Positions 32,634 to 40,729 of a stretch of DNA of 45,162 nt are shown in pieces. Position 1 is the stretch's first letter; every line of letters starts with the position of its first letter. Made by a program: the position numbers and the translations under genes. The stretch spans positions 1 to 45,162 of the forward strand of contig JAAYQG010000052.1 of assembly GCA_012519415.1 (NCBI GenBank), given 5' to 3'. This DNA comes from Treponema sp. (lineage in GTDB: Bacteria; Spirochaetota; Spirochaetia; Treponematales; Treponemataceae). The notes beneath the pieces were generated by a model. That model made no database searches and was not told where the DNA came from. It saw only the letters and a program-made list of their open reading frames with translations.

Positions 32634-34000
32634 AATTCAATATATTGATAATAGATGATGAAAAAAACATTCGAGAAGGTCTTGCCGCCGCTTTAGAAAT
32701 GGACGGCTATAATGTAGTTCTAGCTTCTGACGGCGAAACAGGACTTAACCTTGTTGGCAGAGGAGATATAGATCTTGTTATTACAGATTTACGAATGCCT
32801 GGTATTTCCGGCGAAGAAGTTTTATCTAAAGTAACTTCAGAAAGTCCAGGGTTACCGGTAATTGTTTTAACAGGGCATGGAACTATAGATACTGCTGTTG
32901 ATGCTATGCGTGCCGGTGCGTATGATTTTTTGACAAAACCGCTTAACCTTGATAGGCTTTCTTTAATTGTAAAGCGAGCACTTCAAACAAGGGAACTTTC
33001 GCTTCAGCACAGGCAACTTAAAGAAGAACTTGATACAAACAAAACATTTGAATCTATTATTGGAAAAAGTGCGGAAATGCAGAAAATTTTTGAAATGGTA
33101 CGTCGTGTATCATCTTCAAAAGCTTCTGTTTTAATAACAGGCGAAAGCGGTGTTGGCAAAGAATTGATTGCAAATGCTATACATAATCTTTCTCCTCGTA
33201 AAGACAATCCGCTTATAAAAGTGCATTGTGCAGCACTTTCGGAAACTCTTCTTGAAAGTGAATTGTTTGGACATGAAAAAGGAGCTTTTACAGGTGCTGT
33301 TGCAAGAAAACGGGGAAGATTCGAGCTTGCGCACGGTGGAACAATCTTTCTTGATGAAATAGGCGAAATAGACCAGAATGTTCAAATAAAAATACTGCGT
33401 GTTTTGCAAGACAAACGTTTTGAACGCGTAGGCGGGGAAGAAACCGTAGAAACTGATGTTCGTGTAATTACTGCAACAAACAGAGATCTAGAAAAAGAAA
33501 TTGTAGAAGGGCGTTTTCGTGAAGATTTATATTATCGACTTAATGTTGTGCATATTCATGTTCCACCGCTACGTGAACGCAAAGATGATATTCCTCTGAT
33601 GGTAAGTTCATTTATAAAAGAATTTGCAAAAGAAAATGGAAAAAATATTACTTCTATAGATTCACAAGCAAGAGCCGCCCTATATAAATACGATTGGCCT
33701 GGTAATATTCGTCAACTGCGCAACAGTATTGAAAGTGCTGTTGTAATGTGTGTAGGTGATATTCTAACTCTTGATGATTTTCCGCCGACAATTTCTCAAC
33801 ATAGTTCTCAAGATATTGTACAGATTCCTGCAGGACTTACTCTTGATGCGGCAGAAAAGATTTATATTAATGAAACATTAGCAGCAAATAGCGGCAATAA
33901 ATCAAAAACAGCAGATGTTCTTGCTATCGGTAGAAAAACACTTCATAGAAAACTTGCAGAATACGCAAAAACTAATGTGGAAACAGACGAGTCAACTTAA
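32630..34000 (+). CDS. Sigma-54-dependent response regulator (NtrC/AtoC-like)
   Basis: Transcription activator of 456 residues. The receiver domain has acidic pocket Asp9-Asp10, phospho-acceptor Asp53, Thr81 and Lys103. The AAA+ domain has GESGVGKE (171-178), an intact GAFTGA loop (218-223) that contacts sigma-54, and FLDEIGEI as Walker B. A Fis-type helix-turn-helix (about 425-448, KSKTADVLAIGRKTLHRKL) ends the protein. It can therefore act only with RpoN, which is not in this window. TTG at 32630 is the start, with GGAGG nine bases upstream. I could not identify a sigma-54 promoter in this window. Confidence 0.92.
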   Translation: MKFNILIIDDEKNIREGLAAALEMDGYNVVLASDGETGLNLVGRGDIDLVITDLRMPGISGEEVLSKVTSESPGLPVIVLTGHGTIDTAVDAMRAGAYDFLTKPLNLDRLSLIVKRALQTRELSLQHRQLKEELDTNKTFESIIGKSAEMQKIFEMVRRVSSSKASVLITGESGVGKELIANAIHNLSPRKDNPLIKVHCAALSETLLESELFGHEKGAFTGAVARKRGRFELAHGGTIFLDEIGEIDQNVQIKILRVLQDKRFERVGGEETVETDVRVITATNRDLEKEIVEGRFREDLYYRLNVVHIHVPPLRERKDDIPLMVSSFIKEFAKENGKNITSIDSQARAALYKYDWPGNIRQLRNSIESAVVMCVGDILTLDDFPPTISQHSSQDIVQIPAGLTLDAAEKIYINETLAANSGNKSKTADVLAIGRKTLHRKLAEYAKTNVETDEST

Positions 34001-34021
34001 TTTAATCCAAATGAATAATTT

Positions 34022-34055
34022 TACTGAATATTTTTATTACATGGAATATTCAGTA
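34022..34055. terminator. AT-rich hairpin between convergent regulator and J-domain genes
   Basis: TACTGAATATT (34022-34032) pairs perfectly with AATATTCAGTA (34045-34055) around a 12-base loop. It lies 22 bases after the regulator stop and about 60 bases from the end of the minus-strand gene. No T-run follows, so termination efficiency is uncertain. Confidence 0.5.
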
Positions 34056-34114
34056 TATTATGCTTTGTAGCAAAATCGTAATTGTTTATTTATAAAGAAG
34101 ATATTTATTAAAAT

Positions 34115-34405
34115 TTAATCGTCAAGTTTGCCTTTTGTGTACCAGATTTCTATTCTTTGAAAAGCTTCGTTTATTGTTGAAGCGATTTTAGTTGCAGTAA
34201 CAAGACTGTAGCAGTTTTTTGCATGTTTGTCAGGGTGATGTTTCTTCATTAAATTTCGTTGTGCGGATTTACACAAAGATAAAGATGCACCCGGTGTTAA
34301 TCCAAGTCTATAAAAATCTTTGTATAATTCTTGGGGAATAGCACTGCGTTTTGTTTTAATGTTTACATTTACAGATTCTCTTGTACGAAACTTTGAATTT
34401 ATCAT
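34115..34405 (-). CDS. Small J-domain (DnaJ-like) protein
   Basis: About 96 residues, mostly one J-domain: helix II/III around LCKSAQRNLMKKHHPDKHAKN with the essential HPD tripeptide, and a last helix TINEAFQRIEIWY. Such a domain stimulates the ATPase of a DnaK-type Hsp70. There are no Gly/Phe, zinc or C-terminal substrate domains, so it is a specialised co-chaperone, not DnaJ itself. The start is uncertain: I chose the ATG at 34405. The frame runs on to 34525, but that would overlap the 5' end of galM on the other strand. Confidence 0.7.
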   Translation of the reverse strand: MINSKFRTRESVNVNIKTKRSAIPQELYKDFYRLGLTPGASLSLCKSAQRNLMKKHHPDKHAKNCYSLVTATKIASTINEAFQRIEIWYTKGKLDD

Positions 34406-34514
34406 TTTTAGCAAAATTCCTATGCAAATTTGACGACTTGCGTTATACTTCTTTTGTGTTTTGAGCTTATTGCTTATCACTACCCATTTTTCAATATCGG
34501 CAGGAAATGCAAAA

Positions 34515-35558
34515 ATGAAAATCAAAAGAACAAGATTTGGAGTTCTCTCTACTGGAGAAAAAGTTCATCTGTATACAATTAAAAATGCAGATATGTCTTT
34601 TTCTGTAACAAATTTCGGTTGCACAATTACAAGTATTATTGTGCCGTCTAAAAACGGTGTAAAAGAAGACATCGTTCTTGGTTATTCTGATTTAACAGGA
34701 TATATAAACAGCCATGGCGGTCCTTATTACGGTGCATTTATTGGTCGTTTCGCAAACAGGATTGGCGGTTCTACGTTTAAACTGAATGGCGAAACATATA
34801 CGCTTGATTCAAACGATGGGAAAAATATGCTTCATGGCGGTTTTATGGGTTATGATAAAATGCTTTTTGAAGCTAAAAAAATTAAAACTGATGATAGCGT
34901 AGGTGTGCGTTTTACTCGCAAAAGTAAAAGCGGCGAACAAGGGTTTCCCGGAAACCTTTTAATTGAAGTAACATATTCTTTGAACAAGAAAAACGAAATA
35001 TTGCTTGAATATAAAGCATGGACTGATAAAGATACACCGGTCAATTTTACAAATCATACTTATTTTAATTTGACAGGTAATTTTCATAATAAGATTTTCG
35101 ATCATGAACTTATGCTCAATGCTGATTCATATCTTGCAGTTACAGACGATCTTATTCCTACAGGTCAATTTACATCGGTTGATAAAGACAAAGCTTTTGA
35201 TTTTAGAAAAGCAAAAGCGATTGGAAAAGATTTTGCAAAAGTAAAAGGTGGTTATGACCATAATTTTGTGATTAACCATATTGCAAAAAAAGAGCTTTCT
35301 GTTTGTGCTGCTGTATATGAACCTACAAGTGGTCGCTCAATGCTCGTTTCGACAAATCAGCCCGGTGTTCAGTTTTATGCAGGCGGTTCTCTTGTCGGAA
35401 GTGCCGGAAAGTTCGGCCAGATTCATCAAGCAAATGAGGGCTTTTGTCTGGAAACTCAACAATTTCCAGATGCACCAAATCATGAGAATTTTCCATCATG
35501 TATTCTTCGCCCGGGTGAGGAATTTTACGCACAGACAATATATGGATTTAGGTGGTAG
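34515..35558 (+). CDS. galM: Aldose 1-epimerase (mutarotase)
   Basis: Cytoplasmic enzyme of 347 residues that interconverts alpha and beta anomers of galactose and glucose. Active-site motifs are in place: FIGRFANRIGG (75-85), LHGG with His107, NHTYFNL with His181, Asp248 in GGYDHN and Glu313 in FCLETQQFPDAPNH. The frame opens earlier (34461), but ATG at 34515 follows AGGAAA and matches the usual family start. It stands alone, divergent from the J-domain gene, and its stop at 35558 is directly followed by the repeat at 35560. Confidence 0.93.
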   Translation: MKIKRTRFGVLSTGEKVHLYTIKNADMSFSVTNFGCTITSIIVPSKNGVKEDIVLGYSDLTGYINSHGGPYYGAFIGRFANRIGGSTFKLNGETYTLDSNDGKNMLHGGFMGYDKMLFEAKKIKTDDSVGVRFTRKSKSGEQGFPGNLLIEVTYSLNKKNEILLEYKAWTDKDTPVNFTNHTYFNLTGNFHNKIFDHELMLNADSYLAVTDDLIPTGQFTSVDKDKAFDFRKAKAIGKDFAKVKGGYDHNFVINHIAKKELSVCAAVYEPTSGRSMLVSTNQPGVQFYAGGSLVGSAGKFGQIHQANEGFCLETQQFPDAPNHENFPSCILRPGEEFYAQTIYGFRW

Positions 35559-35559
35559 T

Positions 35560-35613
35560 GGCGTTTTGCTTTGGCTTCTATCTAAAATTTTGGGATTAAT
35601 CTAGCGAAACGCC
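35560..35613 (+). repeat. Dispersed intergenic repeat, copy 3a
   Basis: The unit starts GGCGTTTTGC (35560-35569) and ends GCGAAACGCC (35604-35613), which pair over ten bases with one G-T. Between them lies CTAAAATTTTGGGATTAATC, the family core also seen at 2609-2820 and 1-130. It begins one base after the galM stop. Confidence 0.7.
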
Positions 35614-35620
35614 GAAGTTT

Positions 35621-35705
35621 GCAGTTTAATCAGACGTCCTGTCTGATTAAACTGCCGAGTTTTGCTTCACAAAACTCACGCTTGTGCACTGCCTCCATGC
35701 AGTGC
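35621..35705 (+). other. Array of three perfect hairpins
   Basis: Hairpin A: GCAGTTTAATCAGAC (35621-35635) with GTCTGATTAAACTGC (35641-35655), loop GTCCT. Hairpin B: GAGTTTTG (35657-35664) with CAAAACTC (35670-35677), loop CTTCA. Hairpin C: GCACTGC (35686-35692) with GCAGTGC (35699-35705), loop CTCCAT. All are perfectly paired. They follow one another with almost no spacer, between two repeat units. Confidence 0.7.
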
Positions 35706-35737
35706 GGATTTGTACAGGTGCGGCATAATTTTGCGGT

Positions 35738-35815
35738 GCGAAAACTTGAGGCTTGGGCATTTGCGTTTTGCGTTTGGGTTGGAGCTAAAATTTTGGGATT
35801 AATCTAGCAAAACGC
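35738..35815 (+). repeat. Dispersed intergenic repeat, copy 3b
   Basis: It opens GCGAAAACTTGAGGCTTGGG, as in copy 1 (60-75), then GCGTTTTGC (35763-35771), which pairs perfectly with GCAAAACGC (35807-35815). The core CTAAAATTTTGGGATTAATC is identical to copy 3a. Confidence 0.7.
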
Positions 35816-35820
35816 TGTAG

Positions 35821-35863
35821 ATTTGCAGTTTAATCAGACGTTCTGTCTGATTAAACTGCAAAT
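35821..35863 (+). other. Perfect 19-bp hairpin, second copy of hairpin A
   Basis: The arm 35821-35839 pairs perfectly with 35845-35863 around GTTCT. The inner 15 pairs are the same as in the hairpin at 35621-35655, and it again follows directly on a repeat unit. So repeat plus hairpin form a composite module of about 100 bp that is present twice. It could also terminate galM transcription. Confidence 0.7.
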
Positions 35864-35957
35864 TCTGAGCTGGTTTCCTTCCTTGAAAAAATTATTTTAT
35901 GTTTTGTTTTCATTTTCATATTTCAAATGTGCTGTTTTTCGGGTATTATGTATTATA

Positions 35958-36938
35958 ATGGAAAAAAATATAAGAACGTGTCTTGTTATTTTAGGACCGA
36001 CCGCAACGGGTAAAACTTCTTTGGCTGTTGCACTTGCGAACAGGTTTAATGCTGAAATTATTTCAGCTGATTCAAGGCAAGTTTATCGCGGACTTGATAT
36101 TGGTTCCGGCAAAGATTTGAACGAATTCACTATAAAGGCGCAAGACGGCACGGAGCACACTGTGCCGTATCATCTTATCGATGTTACAGATTTATCAACG
36201 GAATATTCGGTTTTCAATTATCAAAAAGATGCTTACAATGTTATTAGCGATATTTTAGCACGCGGAAAATCTATCGTTCTTGTGGGTGGAACTGGTATGT
36301 ATCTTGATGCTGTTCTACGCGGATATGATATGATTGATGTGCCGACAAATATTCAGCTTCGTAATTCATTGAACGGCGTGCCTGATGAAGAGCTTGTAAA
36401 AAAACTTGTTGCGCTGAAAGGAAATGTGCATAATACAACAGATATAACAGAAAGACATAGACTTATTCGTGCGATTGAAATTGCCGAATACGAAAACACA
36501 ACTGAAGCAAAAGCTGTTCGTGCACAAATGGTGCCGCGCCCTAAAGTTGATTTTTTTGTAATTGGCTTGACTTTTCCGCGAACAAGACTTCGAGATGGAA
36601 TACGTAAAAGGCTTATAGCTCGTTTAGATGATGGTATGCTTGACGAAGTTCAGCATTTGCATGATTGCGGTGTAAGTTTTGAACGCTTAGAAAGACTAGG
36701 GCTTGAATATCGTTTTTGTTCGGAATATTTACAAGGTAAGTTTGATAGTTACGAAACTTTTGTGGAAAAACTCTATATTGCAATCGGTCAGTTTGCAAAA
36801 CGGCAAGAAACGTGGTTTAGAGGAATGGAGCGCAAAGGATGCAAAATCAACTGGCTTAAAACAGATGAAAAAACTACAAAAGCCGAAGTTTTTCAAAAAG
36901 CGTTGGAATTAATCCAAAAAAACGGTATTGCATTATGA
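35958..36938 (+). CDS. miaA: MiaA, tRNA dimethylallyltransferase
   Basis: Enzyme of 326 residues that adds a dimethylallyl group to A37 of tRNAs reading UNN codons. It has P-loop GPTATGKT (13-20), then SADSRQVYRGLDIGSGK, VPYHLIDV and VGGTGMYLDAVLRG, all standard. The frame extends upstream through the hairpin region, but ATG at 35958 begins the conserved sequence. There is no ribosome site close to it, and a TATTAT box (35944-35949) lies eight bases upstream, so a very short leader is possible. Its stop overlaps the next gene by four bases. Confidence 0.93.
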   Translation: MEKNIRTCLVILGPTATGKTSLAVALANRFNAEIISADSRQVYRGLDIGSGKDLNEFTIKAQDGTEHTVPYHLIDVTDLSTEYSVFNYQKDAYNVISDILARGKSIVLVGGTGMYLDAVLRGYDMIDVPTNIQLRNSLNGVPDEELVKKLVALKGNVHNTTDITERHRLIRAIEIAEYENTTEAKAVRAQMVPRPKVDFFVIGLTFPRTRLRDGIRKRLIARLDDGMLDEVQHLHDCGVSFERLERLGLEYRFCSEYLQGKFDSYETFVEKLYIAIGQFAKRQETWFRGMERKGCKINWLKTDEKTTKAEVFQKALELIQKNGIAL

Positions 36939-38134
36939 TTCATTCTGTTGAAACGTATAGAAAAAAAAGAATGCAAGTTGTCGAGCCTTTTATAAAGGAA
37001 CTTGAATTTTTGCATGGAGATATTTTTGTATGTATTCCTGCAATCAATGAATATCCGTTGATTCTAAAAACAATTGAATCTCTGGAAAAAGCGCGCGCTT
37101 TTTATGAAGCTGAATGTGAAAAAAAATGTGAAAATGCAAAAAAAATCTGCTTTGTTATCAATGTGAATAATCGCGAAAGTCACAGCCTTGAGGTGAAAAA
37201 TAACAATAAAAAGTTACTTGAGATTCTTGATTCTTATGATAAAAGCCGTTTTCGTGCGATTGACTCTTCTTCATGCGGAAAAACAATGAGTGAAAAAGAC
37301 GGCGCAGGTTTAGCTCGAAAAATTGCACTTGATTTTGCATACCTTTCAAGTGGCGGAACAAAAGAATCATTACTTTGCTGCATGGACAGCGATACACTTG
37401 TTGATAATGATTATTTTAATGTTTTAGACAAAGCTTTTTTTAATAATTCTTCAAAGAAAAAACTTAAAGCAGCTGTTACAGATTTTTCGCACAAACTTGA
37501 TGGAACAGAACAAGAAAATTCAATAATCATTGAATATGAATCATATCTAAAAAATCATGCAGAAAAACTGAAAATAGCAGGTTCTCCGTGGTTTTATGTT
37601 GCACTTGGTCCGACATTAGTCTGTACTGCCGAAACTTATGCTGCTTGCGGTGGTATGAACAGACATATGGCTGGCGAAGACTTTTATTTTCTTCAATCTC
37701 TTCTAAAAGTTACAACCGAAAAAACATTTGCAAAAATTCCTACCACAGTTCATCCGTCTTCGCGTGTTTCTTGGCGTGTTCCGTTTGGAACCGGTGCTGC
37801 TATTTTTGGAACAATTAATGGAACATATAAAATCAAAGATTTTTCAGATAAGTTTTTTGAAATTTTATCAGACTTTATTAAACTTGCCAAAGAAATAAGC
37901 GAAAAAGCTGTAAAATTATCAATGCCATTTGAAGATGAATTTATTGCACGTTCAAAAGAGATTTCAGAAATTTTATCAACTTTCTTAAAAGATGAAAAAT
38001 TCGATTTTGTGTGGCAAAATCTTTTCAAGCATAATAAAAAAAATGCTGATTCCTTGTTCAGGGCTTTCCATTGCTGGTTTGATGGATTAAAAACAATAAG
38101 ATTATTTCATGCTCTTGAGCGAGCAGAAAAATAA
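36935..38134 (+). CDS. GT-A-fold glycosyltransferase-like protein
   Basis: Protein of 399 residues, no signal or membrane helix. It has FVCIPAINEY (31-40), a metal-binding DSD (151-153, within CCMDSDTLVDNDYF) and GEDF (247-250), then VHPSSRVSWRVPFGTGAAI. The order fits family-2-type transferases that use a nucleotide sugar. Donor and acceptor are unknown. It is translationally coupled to miaA (ATGA overlap), which looks like operon convenience, not a shared pathway. It runs convergent with the exonuclease gene. Confidence 0.7.
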   Translation: MIHSVETYRKKRMQVVEPFIKELEFLHGDIFVCIPAINEYPLILKTIESLEKARAFYEAECEKKCENAKKICFVINVNNRESHSLEVKNNNKKLLEILDSYDKSRFRAIDSSSCGKTMSEKDGAGLARKIALDFAYLSSGGTKESLLCCMDSDTLVDNDYFNVLDKAFFNNSSKKKLKAAVTDFSHKLDGTEQENSIIIEYESYLKNHAEKLKIAGSPWFYVALGPTLVCTAETYAACGGMNRHMAGEDFYFLQSLLKVTTEKTFAKIPTTVHPSSRVSWRVPFGTGAAIFGTINGTYKIKDFSDKFFEILSDFIKLAKEISEKAVKLSMPFEDEFIARSKEISEILSTFLKDEKFDFVWQNLFKHNKKNADSLFRAFHCWFDGLKTIRLFHALERAEK

Positions 38135-38152
38135 TGCAAATCTTCGAGATAT

Positions 38153-38731
38153 TTAGAAATTTCTGTATGTTTGTTTTATGGTTTTGGTTGATGTTCTTTC
38201 TAAAAGTTTAAGAAAAATTTCCATGCAGACTCTTGCATCATCTTCTGCACGATGAGCATTTGTAACATTTATTTCAAAAAATTTTGCAAGAAACTGTAAG
38301 TTGTATTTGCCTAAATCTTGTAAAACTTCTTTAGCAAGCTTTAGAGTGTCTGCTGTTTTATTTTTAAGAGGTTTTATGTTTAGAAGATTAAGTTCTTTGT
38401 TAATAAAACTTAGATCAAAAGTTGCATTATGTGCAATAAGCACAGAATCGTTGATAAAATCAAGAAAAATGTTTGCACATTCCGAAAAAATCGGCTTGTT
38501 ACTTACCATTGAATCATCTATTCCATTAACACGAGTAATTTCCGGTAAGATTTTTCGCTGAGGATTTATAAGCACATTATATCGCGCTCTAATGCCTAAT
38601 TTATCAAAGGAGATTGCACCAATTTCTATAATTTTTTCTTCTTCTGGCTTTAATCCTGTCGTTTCTGTATCAAATGCGGTAAAAACTGCTCCAGATTCAT
38701 ATAGCTGAAGCAGTTCTAAAATATTTAACAT
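38153..38731 (-). CDS. DnaQ-type 3'-5' exonuclease (Pol III epsilon-like)
   Basis: DEDDh exonuclease of 192 residues: Exo I FDTETTG (about 19-25), Exo II AHNATFD (about 99-105) and Exo III HRAEDDA (about 159-165), all with their acidic residues and the His. It could be the proofreading subunit or a stand-alone exonuclease. The size and the lack of a clear polymerase-binding tail do not settle which. It starts 12 bases after the phosphohexomutase stop with no obvious ribosome site, suggesting translation coupled to the upstream gene. Confidence 0.85.
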   Translation of the reverse strand: MLNILELLQLYESGAVFTAFDTETTGLKPEEEKIIEIGAISFDKLGIRARYNVLINPQRKILPEITRVNGIDDSMVSNKPIFSECANIFLDFINDSVLIAHNATFDLSFINKELNLLNIKPLKNKTADTLKLAKEVLQDLGKYNLQFLAKFFEINVTNAHRAEDDARVCMEIFLKLLERTSTKTIKQTYRNF

Positions 38732-38743
38732 TGGTAAAATTTA

Positions 38744-40510
38744 TCAATTATTGTCTAATATATCATTTATTTCCGTTTTAATTGCAGAAATAAGTGCAGA
38801 AGCTTCTTTTTTTGCAAAATCCAAACATTCGTTTGATGGAACTTGCACATTTATATAAAATTTGATTTTTGGTTCTGTTCCGCTTGGACGAGCACTTACA
38901 ATTGTTCCGCCTTCGAGGAAAAACTGAAGAACGTTGCTTTTAGGAAAGTTGAGCTGTTCTGTACTTTCAGGATTTGACGGATTAAAAACAATACTTTGCT
39001 GAAAATCACGGATTTTAACGACTTTTTTCTTGCCAAGAGATTCAAATCCGTTTTTTCTAAGCATAGTCATAATGTTTTTCATTTTTTCTGCACCGGATGC
39101 GCCATCAAAGTTTTTTGAAATTGAACAGTCTTCGTAATAACCGAATTCTTTGTACAATTCTTCAAGTCGTTCAAGAAGAGATTTACCTTTGCTTCTCCAA
39201 TAAAGTGTCATTTCTGCGCACATTGCAGCGGCTGAAATTCCATCTTTGTCGCGCACATCTGTTTCAACATTGTAACCGTAGCTTTCTTCAAAACCGAAAA
39301 TATAATTATTTGAACCTGTTGTTTCAAAGCGCGCCATATCAGCAGCAATCCATTTAAAACCTGTAAGACATTCAGAAACATAAACTCCGTTTGCGTTAGC
39401 CATTTTGTCAACCATTGTAGATGTTACAATGGAACGAATTATAGCAGGATTTTTCGGCATTTTATTAAGTTCTTTGCGCGAACATAAAATATAATCAGTG
39501 AGCAAAATGCCCATTTGGTTACCAGAGATAAGTACGAATTTTCCGTTTTTGTCGGGAATGGCACTGCCGAATCTGTCTGCATCAGGATCTGTAGCCATAA
39601 CAACATCGGCTTTAATTTTTTCAGCAAGTTCAATTGCCATTTTGAGTGCAGGAGCTTCTTCTGGATTCGGTTTTTCAACTGTATAAAATGTTCCATCAGG
39701 TTCTCTTTGTTCGGGAACTGTTGTAACGCTCAGGCCTAAATCACTTAAAACTTTTTCAACATGCATTGCACCTGTTCCATGTAAAGGTGTATATACAACT
39801 TTTACTTCTTTTCCAAGTTTTGCAATGAGTTCAGGGCGGAAAAGCTGTGATTTTACCATTTCCCAATAAGGCTCATCGATTTCTTTATCAATCATTACAA
39901 GCTTGCCTGATTTTAATGCTTCTTCTTTGCTTATTGTTTTTACACTTGTTACGGCATTTACTTCATCGATAATACCTTCATCATGCGGTTCAATAACTTG
40001 TGCACCGTCATTCCAATAAGCTTTATAGCCATTGTACTGTGGCGGATTATGAGAAGCTGTAACAACAACTCCTGTATCACATTTTAATTTTCTAATTGCA
40101 TAGGAAAGTTCTGGAGTGGGGCGAAGACTTGTAAAAAGATATGTCTTAAAACCATTTGCAGCAAAAATTAATGCAGTTGCTTCCGCGAAAACATCAGAAT
40201 AACGTCGAGAGTCATATGCAACAACAGCAGCGAGTTCTCCTTTTTTAGCTTTTTCAGGAAATGTTTTGATAAAATAATTTGCAAGACCTTGAGTCGCGCT
40301 ATTAATAACAAAAGTGTTTATTCGGTTTGTACCGCCACCTATTATGCCACGAAGTCCGCCTGTTCCAAATTCAAGATTGCGATAAAAACGGTCTTCCAGT
40401 TCTATAAAATCTTCTTTTGCAATTAAATCTTCTACTTCTTTTGCAAAAGAAGCATCTTTTTCATCTTTTATGTATGATTTTGCTCGTTCAAGAATTTTGT
40501 TTTTGTCCAT
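38744..40510 (-). CDS. Phosphoglucomutase/phosphomannomutase family enzyme
   Basis: Alpha-D-phosphohexomutase of 588 residues that moves phosphate between C1 and C6 of hexose phosphates. It shows the active-serine loop TASHNPPQYNGYK, the metal loop ATDPDADRFG, the sugar-binding FGFEESYGY and the phosphate-binding SGTEPKIKFY. The length matches the PgcA/PGM2-like subgroup. The frame opens at a TTG (40543), but ATG at 40510 with AGGAG upstream is the better start. A TATAAT box (minus strand, 40548-40543) lies upstream without a good -35. With hexokinase it could link glucose entry to glycogen or cell-wall precursors. Confidence 0.92.
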   Translation of the reverse strand: MDKNKILERAKSYIKDEKDASFAKEVEDLIAKEDFIELEDRFYRNLEFGTGGLRGIIGGGTNRINTFVINSATQGLANYFIKTFPEKAKKGELAAVVAYDSRRYSDVFAEATALIFAANGFKTYLFTSLRPTPELSYAIRKLKCDTGVVVTASHNPPQYNGYKAYWNDGAQVIEPHDEGIIDEVNAVTSVKTISKEEALKSGKLVMIDKEIDEPYWEMVKSQLFRPELIAKLGKEVKVVYTPLHGTGAMHVEKVLSDLGLSVTTVPEQREPDGTFYTVEKPNPEEAPALKMAIELAEKIKADVVMATDPDADRFGSAIPDKNGKFVLISGNQMGILLTDYILCSRKELNKMPKNPAIIRSIVTSTMVDKMANANGVYVSECLTGFKWIAADMARFETTGSNNYIFGFEESYGYNVETDVRDKDGISAAAMCAEMTLYWRSKGKSLLERLEELYKEFGYYEDCSISKNFDGASGAEKMKNIMTMLRKNGFESLGKKKVVKIRDFQQSIVFNPSNPESTEQLNFPKSNVLQFFLEGGTIVSARPSGTEPKIKFYINVQVPSNECLDFAKKEASALISAIKTEINDILDNN

Positions 40511-40694
40511 AAAATCAGAATCTCCTTTTGGTACATCTTGCAATTATAATTTGTATTTATTTACTATAACACAAAAATCATTTTTTAGACTAGGGGATTT
40601 TTCGAGATTAAAATAACGATTATTAACGAGACTTTTGTCATTTTCGGCAAGTTGCTCTTTTCCGTTTTAGTCAAAATTTAGTTTATAATTTCTA

Positions 40695-40723
40695 TTCTCA
40701 GATAAAAATACTTATGCTATAAT
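40695..40723 (+). promoter_or_regulatory. Extended -10 promoter, leaderless HD-GYP gene
   Basis: TTCTCA (40695-40700), a 17-base spacer and TATAAT (40718-40723) with a TG dinucleotide one base upstream (TGCTATAAT). The ATG at 40730 lies exactly where transcription should begin, and there is no ribosome site. The rest of the 219-bp divergent interval is AT-rich with no further structure that I can support. Confidence 0.6.
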
Positions 40724-40729
40724 TCAGCT

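Noticed and set aside
34406-34525. N-terminal extension of the J-domain protein
   Set aside because: It would overlap the galM start on the opposite strand, and the added residues show no domain. The ATG at 34405 gives a complete J-domain.
35619-35807. Short open frames ending KILGLI in the repeat cluster
   Set aside because: They are read through the repeat core and hairpins; no ribosome site. They are by-products of the repeat family.
35560-35863. CRISPR-like array
   Set aside because: Repeats are not evenly spaced, the intervening parts are hairpins and not unique spacers, and no cas gene is present.
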